Shown here: piece by piece, positions 8,442 through 17,639 of the stretch
How the letters are laid out: every line of letters starts with the position of its first letter
Numbering within the stretch: position 1 is the stretch's first letter
From: Sediminibacterium sp. UBA657
GTDB taxonomy: Bacteria > Bacteroidota > Bacteroidia > Chitinophagales > Chitinophagaceae
Length of the DNA: 47,559 bases
Direction: 5' to 3'
NCBI GenBank assembly: GCA_002299885.1
Contig: DBOB01000026.1
Location: forward strand, 1 to 47,559
The notes under the pieces: generated by a model
Database searches by the model: none
What the model was told of the DNA's origin: nothing
Seen by the model: the letters and a program-made list of their open reading frames with translations, nothing else
Translations under genes and position numbers: made by a program

Positions 8442-9593
8442 ATGCGTAAACTTTGTTTACTTCAACTATTGTTATTGTTCGGATTATTTACATCCAGTCA
8501 TTTAATTGCACAGGATAGTAGCAAGGCTGCATTACAAATTAGTATTTTAACTTGCGCACCTGGCAAAGATGTCTACACAGCATGGGGGCACACTGCCCTT
8601 AGAATTATTGATTCATCTAAGCAAACAGATATTGTTTATAATTTTGGGACTTTCGACTTTGATACTCCAAACTTTTTACTTGAATTTATAAAAGGTAATT
8701 TGAATTATTTTTTGTCTGCAGATAACTTTCAAAATTTTATTTTAGAATACCAATACTATGGTCGAAGCATCAAAGAACAAGTATTGGTTTTATCTGATGT
8801 CGAAAAAATAAATTGGCAAAATGCCTTACTTAAAAATTTAGAAGGCAATAATCGTTATTACTTATATAATTTCATTACAGATAATTGTACCACTCGAGTA
8901 AAACATGGCTTTTATCAATTTGCAAATACCCAAGTCCCTCCATCCAATATCAAAAGATTTAGAACCCATGTGGTAGAAGCGCCTTACCAACAAGGCATTC
9001 CTTGGATTGGATTAGGCATTGATGTATTATTAGGATCGGTATCAGACCAAGCACCAACTGCTTTGCAGGCAGGCTTCTTACCAGATTTATTTTTTGAGCA
9101 ACTAGCAGCTCAAGCAAGCTATATTGAATCAACTCAAAATTATGATTTCACAAAGACGGTTCCAGTACAACCAACAGATCCGGTCTATTATATTATTGGA
9201 TTGATAATGGTGTATTTATTTGTTGGCAAATGGAATGCTAGATGGACCGTGATTGCTGCTAAAATTATTGACGTTTCATTATTATTTATTTTTGGACTAG
9301 GTGGATTGTTATTGGTATATATGAGTGTGTTTTCAAAACACACAGCATGCCATAACAATTTTAATATTTCATGGATTCATCCATTCTATTTTATTGCTTT
9401 AATATTTTATTTTATTAAACCAATTTGGGCAGGTTATCTTGGTCGACTATTTATGACTGCTACTATTGGACTTATTTTAATCAGCTATTGGCTTCCACAA
9501 TCTTTTTCTAGTTCAGTCTATCTTTTAATGGGGCTTGCATTAGTATTGAATTACCGTTTAATGAAAAGAGGTATAGATGCAAAATTCAATTAA
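8442..9593 (+). CDS. DUF4105 (Lnb N-terminal-like) membrane-anchored periplasmic protein
   Basis: A 383-residue protein with a signal peptide (residues 1-24, ending LIAQ), a DUF4105 domain (about 30-170) and about four predicted transmembrane helices in the C-terminal third (about 245-380). DUF4105 hallmarks are ILTCAPGKDVYTAWGHTALRI, YNFGTFDF, and YNFITDNCTTRVKHGF, including a conserved His and Cys that may be catalytic. The domain is named from the N-terminal part of a lacto-N-biosidase, but its own activity is unclear. The final 17 bases overlap the downstream hydrolase, indicating co-translation. It may share transcription with guaB. Confidence 0.82.
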   Translation: MRKLCLLQLLLLFGLFTSSHLIAQDSSKAALQISILTCAPGKDVYTAWGHTALRIIDSSKQTDIVYNFGTFDFDTPNFLLEFIKGNLNYFLSADNFQNFILEYQYYGRSIKEQVLVLSDVEKINWQNALLKNLEGNNRYYLYNFITDNCTTRVKHGFYQFANTQVPPSNIKRFRTHVVEAPYQQGIPWIGLGIDVLLGSVSDQAPTALQAGFLPDLFFEQLAAQASYIESTQNYDFTKTVPVQPTDPVYYIIGLIMVYLFVGKWNARWTVIAAKIIDVSLLFIFGLGGLLLVYMSVFSKHTACHNNFNISWIHPFYFIALIFYFIKPIWAGYLGRLFMTATIGLILISYWLPQSFSSSVYLLMGLALVLNYRLMKRGIDAKFN

Positions 9594-10404
9594 TCTAACC
9601 CCACATCTTTACAATTACGGGATAGACGAGCTTGCTTATTATGACCAAGGCAAAGGCGAGCAAACCATCATACTGATTCATGGATTTGGCGAAGACCATG
9701 CCATCTGGAAAAATCAAATTGAATTTTTATCTACTCATTATAGAGTCATCGCACCAAATTTACCAGGCGTGCATTGCAAGCCATTGGCATTGCATCATAG
9801 CCAAGCACCCAATATCAGAATGTATGTGGAGGTGCTCCATGAATTAATGCACCATTTAAATATCGAACAGTATTATATCGTAGGACATAGCATGGGCGGC
9901 TATATTGGCTTATCCTTTGCAGATTACTATGTGAACCATGTTCAAGGTTTGTTATTGTTCCACTCTACTACTTATGAGGATAACGAAGCAAAAAAAACAA
10001 GCAGGATGAAAGTGGCAGAATTTATCCAAGAATGGGGTGTCTCTAAATACCTTGAAACTGCTACCCCAAATTTATTTGGTGATTCATTTAAAAAAACAAA
10101 CCCTGGAGTCATTCAAAATATCATTGAAAGCGGATTGGGTATTAGCCAAGAAGCGATGATCCAATTTGTATTTGCCATGCGTAATCGAAAAGCAATGACC
10201 CACCTGCTTCAACAACATACAATACCTGTATGGATGATTGCTGGCGATGCAGACCTTGCCGTGCCAATCCAGGACAGTTTGGAACAAATTAAATTGCTAA
10301 CTTCATCTAACAGTTTGGTACTAAATAATGTGGGCCATATGGGCATGTTTGAAGCAACCGATCAAGTGAACGAATTTATTTATCAATGTATTCAATCTGC
10401 TTAA
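9577..10404 (+). CDS. Alpha/beta-fold hydrolase
   Basis: A 275-residue serine hydrolase of the alpha/beta superfamily. It has the oxyanion-hole strand IILIHGFGEDHAIW, the nucleophile elbow GHSMGG, an acid in AGDADLAVP and a His in NVGHMGMFEA, so the catalytic triad is complete. No signal peptide, so cytoplasmic. The substrate cannot be told; the closest general resemblance is to small esterases and C-C-bond hydrolases. Its ATG lies inside the end of the DUF4105 gene (17-base overlap) and a short-chain dehydrogenase follows after 30 bases. Confidence 0.88.
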   Translation: MQNSINLTPHLYNYGIDELAYYDQGKGEQTIILIHGFGEDHAIWKNQIEFLSTHYRVIAPNLPGVHCKPLALHHSQAPNIRMYVEVLHELMHHLNIEQYYIVGHSMGGYIGLSFADYYVNHVQGLLLFHSTTYEDNEAKKTSRMKVAEFIQEWGVSKYLETATPNLFGDSFKKTNPGVIQNIIESGLGISQEAMIQFVFAMRNRKAMTHLLQQHTIPVWMIAGDADLAVPIQDSLEQIKLLTSSNSLVLNNVGHMGMFEATDQVNEFIYQCIQSA

Positions 10405-10434
10405 CGAAAATTGTTAAGCCAAAAAATATAGATT

Positions 10435-11187
10435 ATGTCAAAAATTATTTTAGTTACTGGAGCAAGTTCAGGATTCGGAAAAGCAATTGCTACAAAATTT
10501 GCGGCAGGTGGTTGGAACGTTATTATTACTGGACGCAGAAAAGAAAAATTAGACGAATTAGCAAAAGCACTCGAAGCAAATTATGGCATCAAAACATTGA
10601 GCTTAGTATTTGATGTTCAAGATAAAAAAGCAGTTTTTGACAATCTGCAAAACTTACCTACCGAATGGCAAGCCATCAATATATTGGTGAACAATGCAGG
10701 TCTTGCTTTAGGTAGAGACTCTTTTGAAAACGCCAATTTAGAAGATTGGGAGACTATGATTGATACCAATGTAAAGGGTTTATTGTATGCTTCTAAAGCT
10801 GTCTTACCAATGCTCATCAAAGAAAAAGGGCATATCATTAATATTGGAAGCACTGCTGGTAAAGAAGTATATAAAGACGGGAACGTTTACTGTGCATCCA
10901 AGCATGCAGTGGATGCCATAAGTAAAGCACAAAGAATCGACTTACTACAATATCAAATAAAAGTAACCGCCATCCATCCAGGCGCAGCAGATACAGAATT
11001 TTCTGTAGTTCGATTTAAAGGAGATGCAGAAAAAGCGAAGGCGGTTTACACTGGATATACGCCATTGATGGCAGAAGATATTGCAGACACGGTTTGGTAT
11101 GTGGCGAATACCCCAGCACATGTATGTATCAATGACTTGGTGATTACTTGTACAGCACAAGCAAATTCAATGTACCTGCAGAAATGA
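10435..11187 (+). CDS. Short-chain dehydrogenase/reductase (YdfG-like)
   Basis: Classical SDR of 250 residues: cofactor motif TGASSGFGKAIA (about residues 8-19), GRRKEKL after beta-strand 2 suggesting NADP preference, NNAG (about 86-89), a Ser in INIGSTAG and the catalytic YCASKHAVD. It resembles the YdfG/3-hydroxy acid dehydrogenase group (IHPGAADTEFS), which reduces small aldehydes or oxidises serine-type hydroxy acids; the true substrate is not shown. It ends the co-directional run that starts at guaB. Convergent with the nucleotidyltransferase gene, 26 bases apart, without a clear hairpin terminator. Confidence 0.9.
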   Translation: MSKIILVTGASSGFGKAIATKFAAGGWNVIITGRRKEKLDELAKALEANYGIKTLSLVFDVQDKKAVFDNLQNLPTEWQAINILVNNAGLALGRDSFENANLEDWETMIDTNVKGLLYASKAVLPMLIKEKGHIINIGSTAGKEVYKDGNVYCASKHAVDAISKAQRIDLLQYQIKVTAIHPGAADTEFSVVRFKGDAEKAKAVYTGYTPLMAEDIADTVWYVANTPAHVCINDLVITCTAQANSMYLQK

Positions 11188-11213
11188 TTTGAATTATGCT
11201 AATTTCAATAGAT

Positions 11214-12206
11214 TTATCCAAAATCTATTTCAGTATTGTCGCCAATATTTAATGTACGGCTCATACCCTTTACTGCAGCATCACTTCCAATTAGTGAATT
11301 ATCCAATACCACTTCATCCAATGCAGTATAGGAACCAATGATGCTATCTTTCACAATTGAACTTCTGATAGTGGTGTTATTACCTATTGTAACATGAGGT
11401 CCGATGATTGAATTCTCTATGATACATCCATCTGCAATACTCACTGGTGCAATGATAATGCTATTGGTATATAATTCGGGATTAATCGCATATCCACCTG
11501 ACTTCTTAAGCAACATGGCATTGGTTTCTAGTAAAGTTTCTTTTTTACCACAGTCAAACCAGTTCTTTACTTTAAAGGATTTAAAAGCCACGCCTTTTTT
11601 GATCATACAATCCAATGCATCCGTTAAATTATATTCACCATTGGATTTAATATTGTCATTCACCAATTGCTGGAAGCATTCAAATAAAATAGTAGATTCT
11701 TTAATTTTATACAATCCAACCAATGCATGATTGCTTTTTGGAATAGATGGTTTTTCTACCACATGCTCAATCATACCATCCTCATTCATTTCTGCTACAC
11801 CAAATTGTCTGGGGTCATCTACTTTTTGTACACCCAACATGCTCGTTGGGCTTTCAAGCACTTCTTTAATATCGTATTCGCAAATGGTATCTCCTAAAGC
11901 AATAAATACCTCATCCCCTCCAACTATATCTTGCGCTAATTGAATGGCATGTGCCGTCCCTTGACGGTCGTTCTGATACACAAAATGGGTAGTCAAATTA
12001 GGATAGGTTTGCTCCACATAATCTTGGATTTTCTCTCCCAAATAGCCAACTACAAAAATGAACTCATTGATCCCTTCGGCTTTTAATTGATCTACAATAA
12101 AACTCAAAATAGTTTTACCTGCTATAGGAATCAACGCCTTAGGCTGTGTATAGGTATGTGGTCTTAGTTTAGCTCCTGCGCCTGCAACCGGTATAATCGC
12201 CTTCAT
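11214..12206 (-). CDS. Sugar-phosphate nucleotidyltransferase
   Basis: A 330-residue enzyme with an N-terminal nucleotidyltransferase domain (MKAIIPVAGAGAKLRPHTY, PKALIPIAGK, IALGDTI) and a C-terminal set of hexapeptide repeats forming a left-handed beta-helix (about residues 245-320: IIENSIIGPHVTIG, IVKDSIIGSYT, LDNSLIGSDA). Likely transfers a nucleotide to a hexose 1-phosphate for cell-surface polysaccharide synthesis. The signature loop is GAGAKLRP instead of the common GxGTRLRP, a variant I associate with this Bacteroidota subgroup. No glycan cluster surrounds it, so the sugar and nucleotide cannot be assigned. Confidence 0.85.
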   Translation of the reverse strand: MKAIIPVAGAGAKLRPHTYTQPKALIPIAGKTILSFIVDQLKAEGINEFIFVVGYLGEKIQDYVEQTYPNLTTHFVYQNDRQGTAHAIQLAQDIVGGDEVFIALGDTICEYDIKEVLESPTSMLGVQKVDDPRQFGVAEMNEDGMIEHVVEKPSIPKSNHALVGLYKIKESTILFECFQQLVNDNIKSNGEYNLTDALDCMIKKGVAFKSFKVKNWFDCGKKETLLETNAMLLKKSGGYAINPELYTNSIIIAPVSIADGCIIENSIIGPHVTIGNNTTIRSSIVKDSIIGSYTALDEVVLDNSLIGSDAAVKGMSRTLNIGDNTEIDFG

Positions 12207-12339
12207 TTAATTTTTGTTTAGGGGTAGCTAAAAATAGTAAAAAACGCCTATTTTATGCCTTTTGATCGCGTCAAAGATAGTATTATTATAAAACACTAAA
12301 CAAATGTGGATATTCAGCCTAAAACTCTTTCTATAAAGC

Positions 12340-12370
12340 TTTGGAGCAACTTAATAATAAATTAATTTTG
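12340..12370 (+). promoter_or_regulatory. glyA promoter
   Basis: TTTG at 12340-12343, a 19-base spacer, TAATTTTG at 12363-12370: a complete consensus match. The predicted start site is near 12375, leaving a leader of about 15 bases before the ATG at 12391. Confidence 0.75.
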
Positions 12371-12390
12371 CACCTTATAAACACCGCCTT

Positions 12391-13671
12391 ATGAAAAGAG
12401 ATACCCTTGTTTTTGATATCATCAACCAAGAATTAGCACGTCAAAGACGTGGTATAGAACTAATTGCTTCTGAGAACTTTACAAGTTTACAAGTGATGCA
12501 AGCAATGGGTAGCGTGATGACCAATAAATATGCAGAAGGCTATCCTGGAAAAAGGTATTATGGCGGATGCGAGATCGTAGATAAAACCGAACAATTAGCA
12601 ATAGATCGTTTAAAAGAAATATTTGGATTAGAATATGCCAATGTGCAGCCACATAGTGGTGCGCAAGCCAATGCCGCATTGATGTTGGCAATTTTACAAC
12701 CAGGGGATGCCATTCTTGGTTTAGACTTAAGCATGGGTGGTCACTTAACACATGGTAGTGCAGTGAACTTTTCTGGTAAAACATATACCCCGCATTTTTA
12801 CGGTGTAGTGAAAGAAACTGGATTGATTGATTATGAGATGTTAGAAAGTCAAGCAAGAACGCATAAGCCTAAATTAATTATTTGTGGCGCGAGTGCTTAC
12901 AGTAGAGATATTGACTACGCGCGCATTCGTAAAGTAGCAGACGAAGTTGGTGCATTTGTATTAGCAGATATTGCACATCCTGCAGGATTGATTGCAAAAG
13001 GATTATTAAGTTCACCATTCAACCATTGTCATTTTGTAACTTCTACCACACACAAGACATTGCGCGGACCAAGAGGCGGTGTGATTATGATGGCGAAGGA
13101 TGGTGAGAATACTTTAGGATTAAAAGATGTAAAAGGGAATTTAAGATTGTGGTCCAATGTGATTGATATGGCTGTATTCCCAGGTACACAAGGTGGGCCA
13201 TTAGAGCATGTGATTGCAGCTAAAGCAATTGCATTTGGAGAAATATTATCCGATGAATTTATGGTGTATCAAAAGCAAGTTCAAACAAATGCAAAAGCTA
13301 TGGCAGCTGCCTTTGTAGCAAAAGGATATGAAATCATCAGCGGTGGCACAGACAACCACTTAATGTTGATTGATTTAAGAAATAAAAATATCAGTGGTAA
13401 AAAAGCAGAACAAGTTTTAGGAATGGCTGATATCACTGCGAATAAAAATATGGTACCTTACGATGATAAGTCTGCCTTTGTGACTTCAGGTATCCGTTTT
13501 GGAGTAGCAGCAATCACAACAAGAGGCATGAACGAAGGTCATATCCCATTTGTTGTTGATGCAATTGATACCGTTTTAATGAATGCAGACAATGAAACCT
13601 TACTAGCTAATACCAAGAAAGAAGTGAACAAGTTCATGGAGCAATTTGTATTGTATCCTGAATTAGGCTAA
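12391..13671 (+). CDS. glyA: Serine hydroxymethyltransferase
   Basis: PLP enzyme converting serine and THF to glycine and 5,10-methylene-THF, the main one-carbon source. Visible features are IELIASENFTS (about residues 19-29), TNKYAEGYPGKRYYGGC (about 42-58), HSGAQANAA, the PLP-binding Lys222 in STTHKTLRGPRGG, and FPGTQGGP. The length of 426 is normal. It has a strong own promoter. A small DUF4293 membrane protein gene follows 20 bases downstream, in the same direction. Confidence 0.98.
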   Translation: MKRDTLVFDIINQELARQRRGIELIASENFTSLQVMQAMGSVMTNKYAEGYPGKRYYGGCEIVDKTEQLAIDRLKEIFGLEYANVQPHSGAQANAALMLAILQPGDAILGLDLSMGGHLTHGSAVNFSGKTYTPHFYGVVKETGLIDYEMLESQARTHKPKLIICGASAYSRDIDYARIRKVADEVGAFVLADIAHPAGLIAKGLLSSPFNHCHFVTSTTHKTLRGPRGGVIMMAKDGENTLGLKDVKGNLRLWSNVIDMAVFPGTQGGPLEHVIAAKAIAFGEILSDEFMVYQKQVQTNAKAMAAAFVAKGYEIISGGTDNHLMLIDLRNKNISGKKAEQVLGMADITANKNMVPYDDKSAFVTSGIRFGVAAITTRGMNEGHIPFVVDAIDTVLMNADNETLLANTKKEVNKFMEQFVLYPELG

Positions 13672-13691
13672 TTATACGCTAACTTTAAGCT

Positions 13692-14093
13692 ATGATTCAA
13701 AGAATACAAACAATATGGTTATTGATTGCTAGCGCTGCTGCATTCTTTATACTAAAATTTCCGTTTTATTATACGCCTCAGCCCAATGCTTTGGAAATTA
13801 ATGGCGCAGCTCAATACAGCACTTTAATTAGCTTGGCTTTTAGTGCTTGTTTGTCTTTTATCAGTATTTTTTTATACGGCAATCGTATGCTGCAATTAAA
13901 AGTAACCTTGGTTAATTTTTTACTTTCTGGATTGATCGGTTATTTTATTTACACCATCATTAAAGCAAATCCAGGCGGTGGCTTCACACTTGCCTCTGCT
14001 AGTTTATTTTTAATTCCAGTGTTGCAATTGATTGCATGCTATAAAATTTACCAGGACGAAAAAATAGTAAAGAGCGCAGACAGAATTAGATAA
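13692..14093 (+). CDS. DUF4293 family membrane protein
   Basis: A 133-residue protein with four hydrophobic segments (about residues 5-25, 40-60, 70-90, 97-118), matching the Bacteroidota DUF4293 family that begins MIQRIQTIWLLIAS. The C-terminus is charged (YQDEKIVKSADRIR) and probably cytoplasmic. Function unknown. It probably shares the glyA transcript. The convergent BlaI-type gene stops 30 bases further on. Confidence 0.8.
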   Translation: MIQRIQTIWLLIASAAAFFILKFPFYYTPQPNALEINGAAQYSTLISLAFSACLSFISIFLYGNRMLQLKVTLVNFLLSGLIGYFIYTIIKANPGGGFTLASASLFLIPVLQLIACYKIYQDEKIVKSADRIR

Positions 14094-14123
14094 ATTATCT
14101 AATTAGTTGAAGAAAAAGTTTGA

Positions 14124-14501
14124 CTAGTCAATGCGTTTATTTTTAAGTTGTTGTAGAAGCAATTCCAAATCCTCAATTGATATTTGTTTTTTATCTACCA
14201 AAAAGGACACCACATTGGCATAAGAACCTTCAAAATAATTTTCGGTTAAACCTTCAATTCTTTTACCTGAATAAGCAGATTTACTCACCAAGGGATGGTA
14301 AAAATTATTCCTATTTGGATTTTGAATTCCAACAAACTCCTTTTCAACTAAAATTTTAAGTAAGGTTGCCACTGTATTGTGATGTGGCTTAGGCGCATCC
14401 AATGCTTCCAAAATATCTTTGATATAGCCACCTTGATCCAAGGACCAAAGCGCTTGCATGATTTGTTCTTCGGCTTGTGTCAATTTTTTCATATGGTTCA
14501 T
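14124..14501 (-). CDS. BlaI/MecI/CopY-family repressor
   Basis: A winged-helix repressor of about 125 residues: LTQAEEQIMQALWS (helix 1), IKDILEAL, HNTVATLLKILVEKEFV (recognition helix and wing) and a C-terminal dimerisation region ending LELLLQQLKNKRID. In the family, such proteins repress a sensor protease gene (BlaR1/MecR1 type) and its targets until cleaved. No M56 peptidase, beta-lactamase or TonB gene is adjacent. The start is ATG 14501 or 14492; a longer TTG reading to 14531 would overlap the promoter and operator. Two identical palindromes overlap its promoter, so autorepression is very likely. Confidence 0.88.
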   Translation of the reverse strand: MNHMKKLTQAEEQIMQALWSLDQGGYIKDILEALDAPKPHHNTVATLLKILVEKEFVGIQNPNRNNFYHPLVSKSAYSGKRIEGLTENYFEGSYANVVSFLVDKKQISIEDLELLLQQLKNKRID

Positions 14502-14514
14502 TTTTGGCTTTATA

Positions 14515-14528
14515 ACTAATTTCTTAGT
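14515..14528. promoter_or_regulatory. BlaI-type operator, proximal
   Basis: ACTAA-N4-TTAGT, perfect half-sites, preceded by TATA. It sits where the transcript should begin, just downstream of the -7 box. Shares TATAACTAATTT and TTAGT with the distal copy. Confidence 0.65.
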
Positions 14529-14560
14529 CAATATTATAACTAATTTATTAGTTAGCCAAA
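14529..14560 (-). promoter_or_regulatory. Promoter of the BlaI-family gene
   Basis: On the minus strand: TTTG (complement of 14557-14560), a 20-base spacer, then TAATATTG (complement of 14529-14536), one mismatch to TAnnTTTG. The distal operator lies entirely within the spacer. Confidence 0.65.
14539..14552. promoter_or_regulatory. BlaI-type operator, distal
   Basis: ACTAA-N4-TTAGT, 24 bp from the proximal copy (same strand, same flanks). It fills the -33/-7 spacer, so bound repressor would block RNA polymerase. Confidence 0.65.
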
Positions 14561-14622
14561 AAAACCATCTATTTAACTAAGTATCCTTTCAGTCACAATT
14601 AATGGCCTTTTGAAATGTTGAA

Positions 14623-17439
14623 TTAGCCTAAGTACCTACCAGTCTGAGAAGCCTTGCATTTAGCCAATCCTGACGGAACACCTGCATATACCACATTACC
14701 GCCATTGACACCTGCTTCTGGTCCCATGTCTATGACCCAGTCTGCCGACTTTATAATATCGGTATTGTGTTCCACTACAATCAAAGAATGTCCTTGATCG
14801 ATTAAAGCATTAAAAGCTTTTAATAATTTATGGATATCATGAAAATGCAAGCCTGTGGTAGGCTCATCAAATATGAATAACATTTTACTACTGGCTTTAC
14901 CCTTGCCTAAGAAACTTGCCAATTTAACTCTCTGCGCTTCTCCACCACTTAGTGTGCTACTGCTTTGTCCTAGTTTCACATAACCCAATCCTACTTCTTG
15001 TAATGGACTAATGGCTAGTACAATATTTTTTTCTTCACTAAAAAATGCAATGGCTTCATCCACGCTCATCTCTAACACATCGTGTATACTTTTTCCTTTA
15101 TACTGTACTTCTAAAACTGCTTCTTTAAATCTTTTTCCACCACAGTCCTCGCAGACTAAATGCACGTCTGCCAAGAATTGCATCTCTACTAATTGCTCTC
15201 CTTCTCCTTTACAAGTATCACATCTTCCACCATCCACATTGAATGAAAAATGTTTTGGCAAGAAGCCCCTTATTTTTGACAGAGCTTGTTTTGAATATAC
15301 ATCTCTAATTGCATCATATGCTTTGATATAGGTCACAGGATTGCTTCTTGACGATTTACCAATTGGATTTTGATCCACCATTTCTATTTGATCAAACAAA
15401 TGCAAGTCGCCTTTGATGGCACTGAATCCGCCCTTCATTTCGGTAGGCAATTGTTTTGCATCTAATAGTGCGTTATACAAAACCTGCTTCACCAAAGTTG
15501 TTTTGCCACTTCCACTCACGCCAGACACCACGGTCAAACATTGCAATGGAAATTGCACATCTATATTTTTTAAATTGTGTAAGAAGGCACCTTCTAATTG
15601 TATGGTATGTTTTGCCGATCTGGTTTTTGCAGGAACTGGAATAGACAATGTGCCATTCAAATATTTACCAGTTAAACTATTTTTATCCTTCATCAACTTA
15701 GTTGCATTGCCTACTGCAACTACTTCTCCACCTAAATGCGCCGCCAAAGGACCCATGTCAATAATATAATCTGCTTCACGCATGATTTGTTCATCGTGCT
15801 CTACCACCACTACTGTATTTCCAAGGTCTCTTAGGTTTTGTAAAACCTTTATCAATCGCTCCGTATCTCTTGAATGCAAGCCAATAGATGGCTCGTCTAA
15901 AATATATAAAGAGTTGGTTAAATTACTACCCAAACATCTTGTTAATTGTATACGCTGACTCTCTCCTCCACTCAAACTATTCGCTAAACGACTTAAAGTT
16001 AAATAGCCTAAGCCCACATCCATTAATGTTTGGATGCGTTGTTCAATCTCCATCAACACACGCTTTGCAATCACTGTATCTGTTGTGCTTAATTTTAATT
16101 GTTTAAACCAAACTTGTAAGTCCTGCACCGGCATAGCGCACAATTGTCCAATATGTTGATCTGCAATTTTTACATACAATGCTTCCTTGCGCAATCTGTA
16201 TCCCTGACAATCTGGACAATCTGTTCGGCCGCGATATCTACTTAATAAAACACGAAACTGTACTTTATATAAATGCGCTTCTACATCTTTAAAGAAATCA
16301 TCTATACCATATGCTTTGCCAACACCTTTCCAAAGTTGTTGTAATTGCGCCTTTGTTAATTTTAAAATGGGTTGATGTATTGGAAATCCTTCCTTGCCCG
16401 CTTCCTTCACAAATTGATCCTTCCACCAAGAAAGTTTTTCGCCCTTCCATGGCGCCACAGCACCATCATACACAGATAAATGTGGGTTTGGGATCACCAA
16501 GTTGGCATCGATCCCCAACACTTGACTATAGCCTTCGCAAGTAGGACAAGCACCATATGGATTGTTAAATGAAAATAAATTAGGACTTGGTTCATCAAAC
16601 TCAATACCGTCTAAAGTAAACTTATTATTAAAGCTGACTAATTTTGTTTCATTTTGTTCTACCCAAACAATGCCCTCTCCTTCGTAAAATGCAGTGCCTA
16701 TGGAGTCTGTTAATCGATGGATATCGTCCTCCTCAAAAGTTTTCACCACCACACGATCAATTAAAATATAAATTTCTTTGTCTTTGGTATTTTGTTGCAG
16801 TTCCTTTTTGGACCAGTTCAATGCGTCTTCTATTCTTACAATATCTGGAGCAGTTTTAGGGGCTCTTAAATAAATACGTGCAAAGCCTTTTTGCATGAGG
16901 ATATTCAATTCTTCTTGCATGGCTCTTTTAGCATGCTGCTTGAACAAAACCAATAAGACCATTTTATCGCCCTGCTTCCCTTTTTCAATAAAGGATAGCA
17001 CATCTTGTACATCTTGTTTTTTGACCTCTTGACCGCTAATTGGGGAATAGGTTTTACCGATCCTAGCAAATAAGACCCTTAGGTACTCATAAATTTCGGT
17101 CATACTACCCACAGTACTTCTTGGGGTTCGGGTAGTGACTTTTTGCTCAATGGCAATAGCAGGACACAATCCCTTGATATAATCCACATCTGGCTTGCCC
17201 ATTCTTGACATGAACTGTCTGGCGTAAGAGGATAAACTTTCGGCGTAACGTCTTTGTCCCTCTGCAAATAGGGTGTCAATGGTCAAGGAAGACTTTCCGC
17301 TTCCAGAAACCCCTGTCACCACAATCAATTGGTTTCTTGGAAATTCAACGGATACATTTTTAAGGTTATGCACCCTCGCACCCACCACTTCGATATTGTT
17401 TCGCTCCGTTTTGTCTAGTCCTTTCTTAGTTACAGCCAT
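14623..17439 (-). CDS. uvrA: Excinuclease ABC subunit A
   Basis: Damage-recognition ATPase of nucleotide excision repair, 938 residues. Two ABC modules are seen: Walker A GVSGSGKS (residues 43-50) and GVSGSGKT (about 640-647), signatures LSGGESQRIQL and LSGGEAQRVKL, Walker B LYILDEPSIGLH and LFIFDEPTTGLH. The zinc modules CPTCEGY, CPDCQGY and CDTCKGEG...CEDCGGKRF are present. The first zinc-type site near residue 130 reads GKTYSPISGQEV and lacks Cys, a form I associate with Bacteroidota. A -7 box lies 4 bases upstream of the ATG. No uvrB nearby. Confidence 0.97.
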   Translation of the reverse strand: MAVTKKGLDKTERNNIEVVGARVHNLKNVSVEFPRNQLIVVTGVSGSGKSSLTIDTLFAEGQRRYAESLSSYARQFMSRMGKPDVDYIKGLCPAIAIEQKVTTRTPRSTVGSMTEIYEYLRVLFARIGKTYSPISGQEVKKQDVQDVLSFIEKGKQGDKMVLLVLFKQHAKRAMQEELNILMQKGFARIYLRAPKTAPDIVRIEDALNWSKKELQQNTKDKEIYILIDRVVVKTFEEDDIHRLTDSIGTAFYEGEGIVWVEQNETKLVSFNNKFTLDGIEFDEPSPNLFSFNNPYGACPTCEGYSQVLGIDANLVIPNPHLSVYDGAVAPWKGEKLSWWKDQFVKEAGKEGFPIHQPILKLTKAQLQQLWKGVGKAYGIDDFFKDVEAHLYKVQFRVLLSRYRGRTDCPDCQGYRLRKEALYVKIADQHIGQLCAMPVQDLQVWFKQLKLSTTDTVIAKRVLMEIEQRIQTLMDVGLGYLTLSRLANSLSGGESQRIQLTRCLGSNLTNSLYILDEPSIGLHSRDTERLIKVLQNLRDLGNTVVVVEHDEQIMREADYIIDMGPLAAHLGGEVVAVGNATKLMKDKNSLTGKYLNGTLSIPVPAKTRSAKHTIQLEGAFLHNLKNIDVQFPLQCLTVVSGVSGSGKTTLVKQVLYNALLDAKQLPTEMKGGFSAIKGDLHLFDQIEMVDQNPIGKSSRSNPVTYIKAYDAIRDVYSKQALSKIRGFLPKHFSFNVDGGRCDTCKGEGEQLVEMQFLADVHLVCEDCGGKRFKEAVLEVQYKGKSIHDVLEMSVDEAIAFFSEEKNIVLAISPLQEVGLGYVKLGQSSSTLSGGEAQRVKLASFLGKGKASSKMLFIFDEPTTGLHFHDIHKLLKAFNALIDQGHSLIVVEHNTDIIKSADWVIDMGPEAGVNGGNVVYAGVPSGLAKCKASQTGRYLG

Positions 17440-17443
17440 AGTA

Positions 17444-17451
17444 CAAAAATA
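17444..17451 (-). promoter_or_regulatory. -7 box of uvrA, abutting the start codon
   Basis: TATTTTTG on the minus strand, a full TAnnTTTG match, 4 bases before the uvrA ATG at 17439. The -33 window shows no TTTG. Confidence 0.45.
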
Positions 17452-17488
17452 ACACCATCATGCCCTATTTGGTTCTGTTCTACCTTAA

Positions 17489-17505
17489 TATTATTGTAAA
17501 TAATA
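17489..17505. promoter_or_regulatory. Palindrome in the uvrA / sigma-factor intergenic region
   Basis: TATTATT-gta-AATAATA: perfect 7-bp arms around 3 bases. It lies about 135 bases upstream of the sigma factor start and 50 upstream of uvrA. It could be an operator; AT-richness makes chance possible. The rest of 17440-17639 shows no gene. Confidence 0.3.
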
Positions 17506-17639
17506 GAATGTGGATATCCTCGAAGCAAAATTCTTGTTTCCCACATCTACGATTCGAGCACAATAAGCTAGTAATTTCCATAAACAATCCAGAGGTAGCA
17601 CCTACTACCCGACCAAGAACAACCTATAAAAAAACAAAC

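Noticed and set aside
14623..17439. Missing cysteines at the first zinc-type site of UvrA as a possible defect
   Set aside because: All ATPase and other zinc motifs are intact, and I believe this variant is usual in Bacteroidota.
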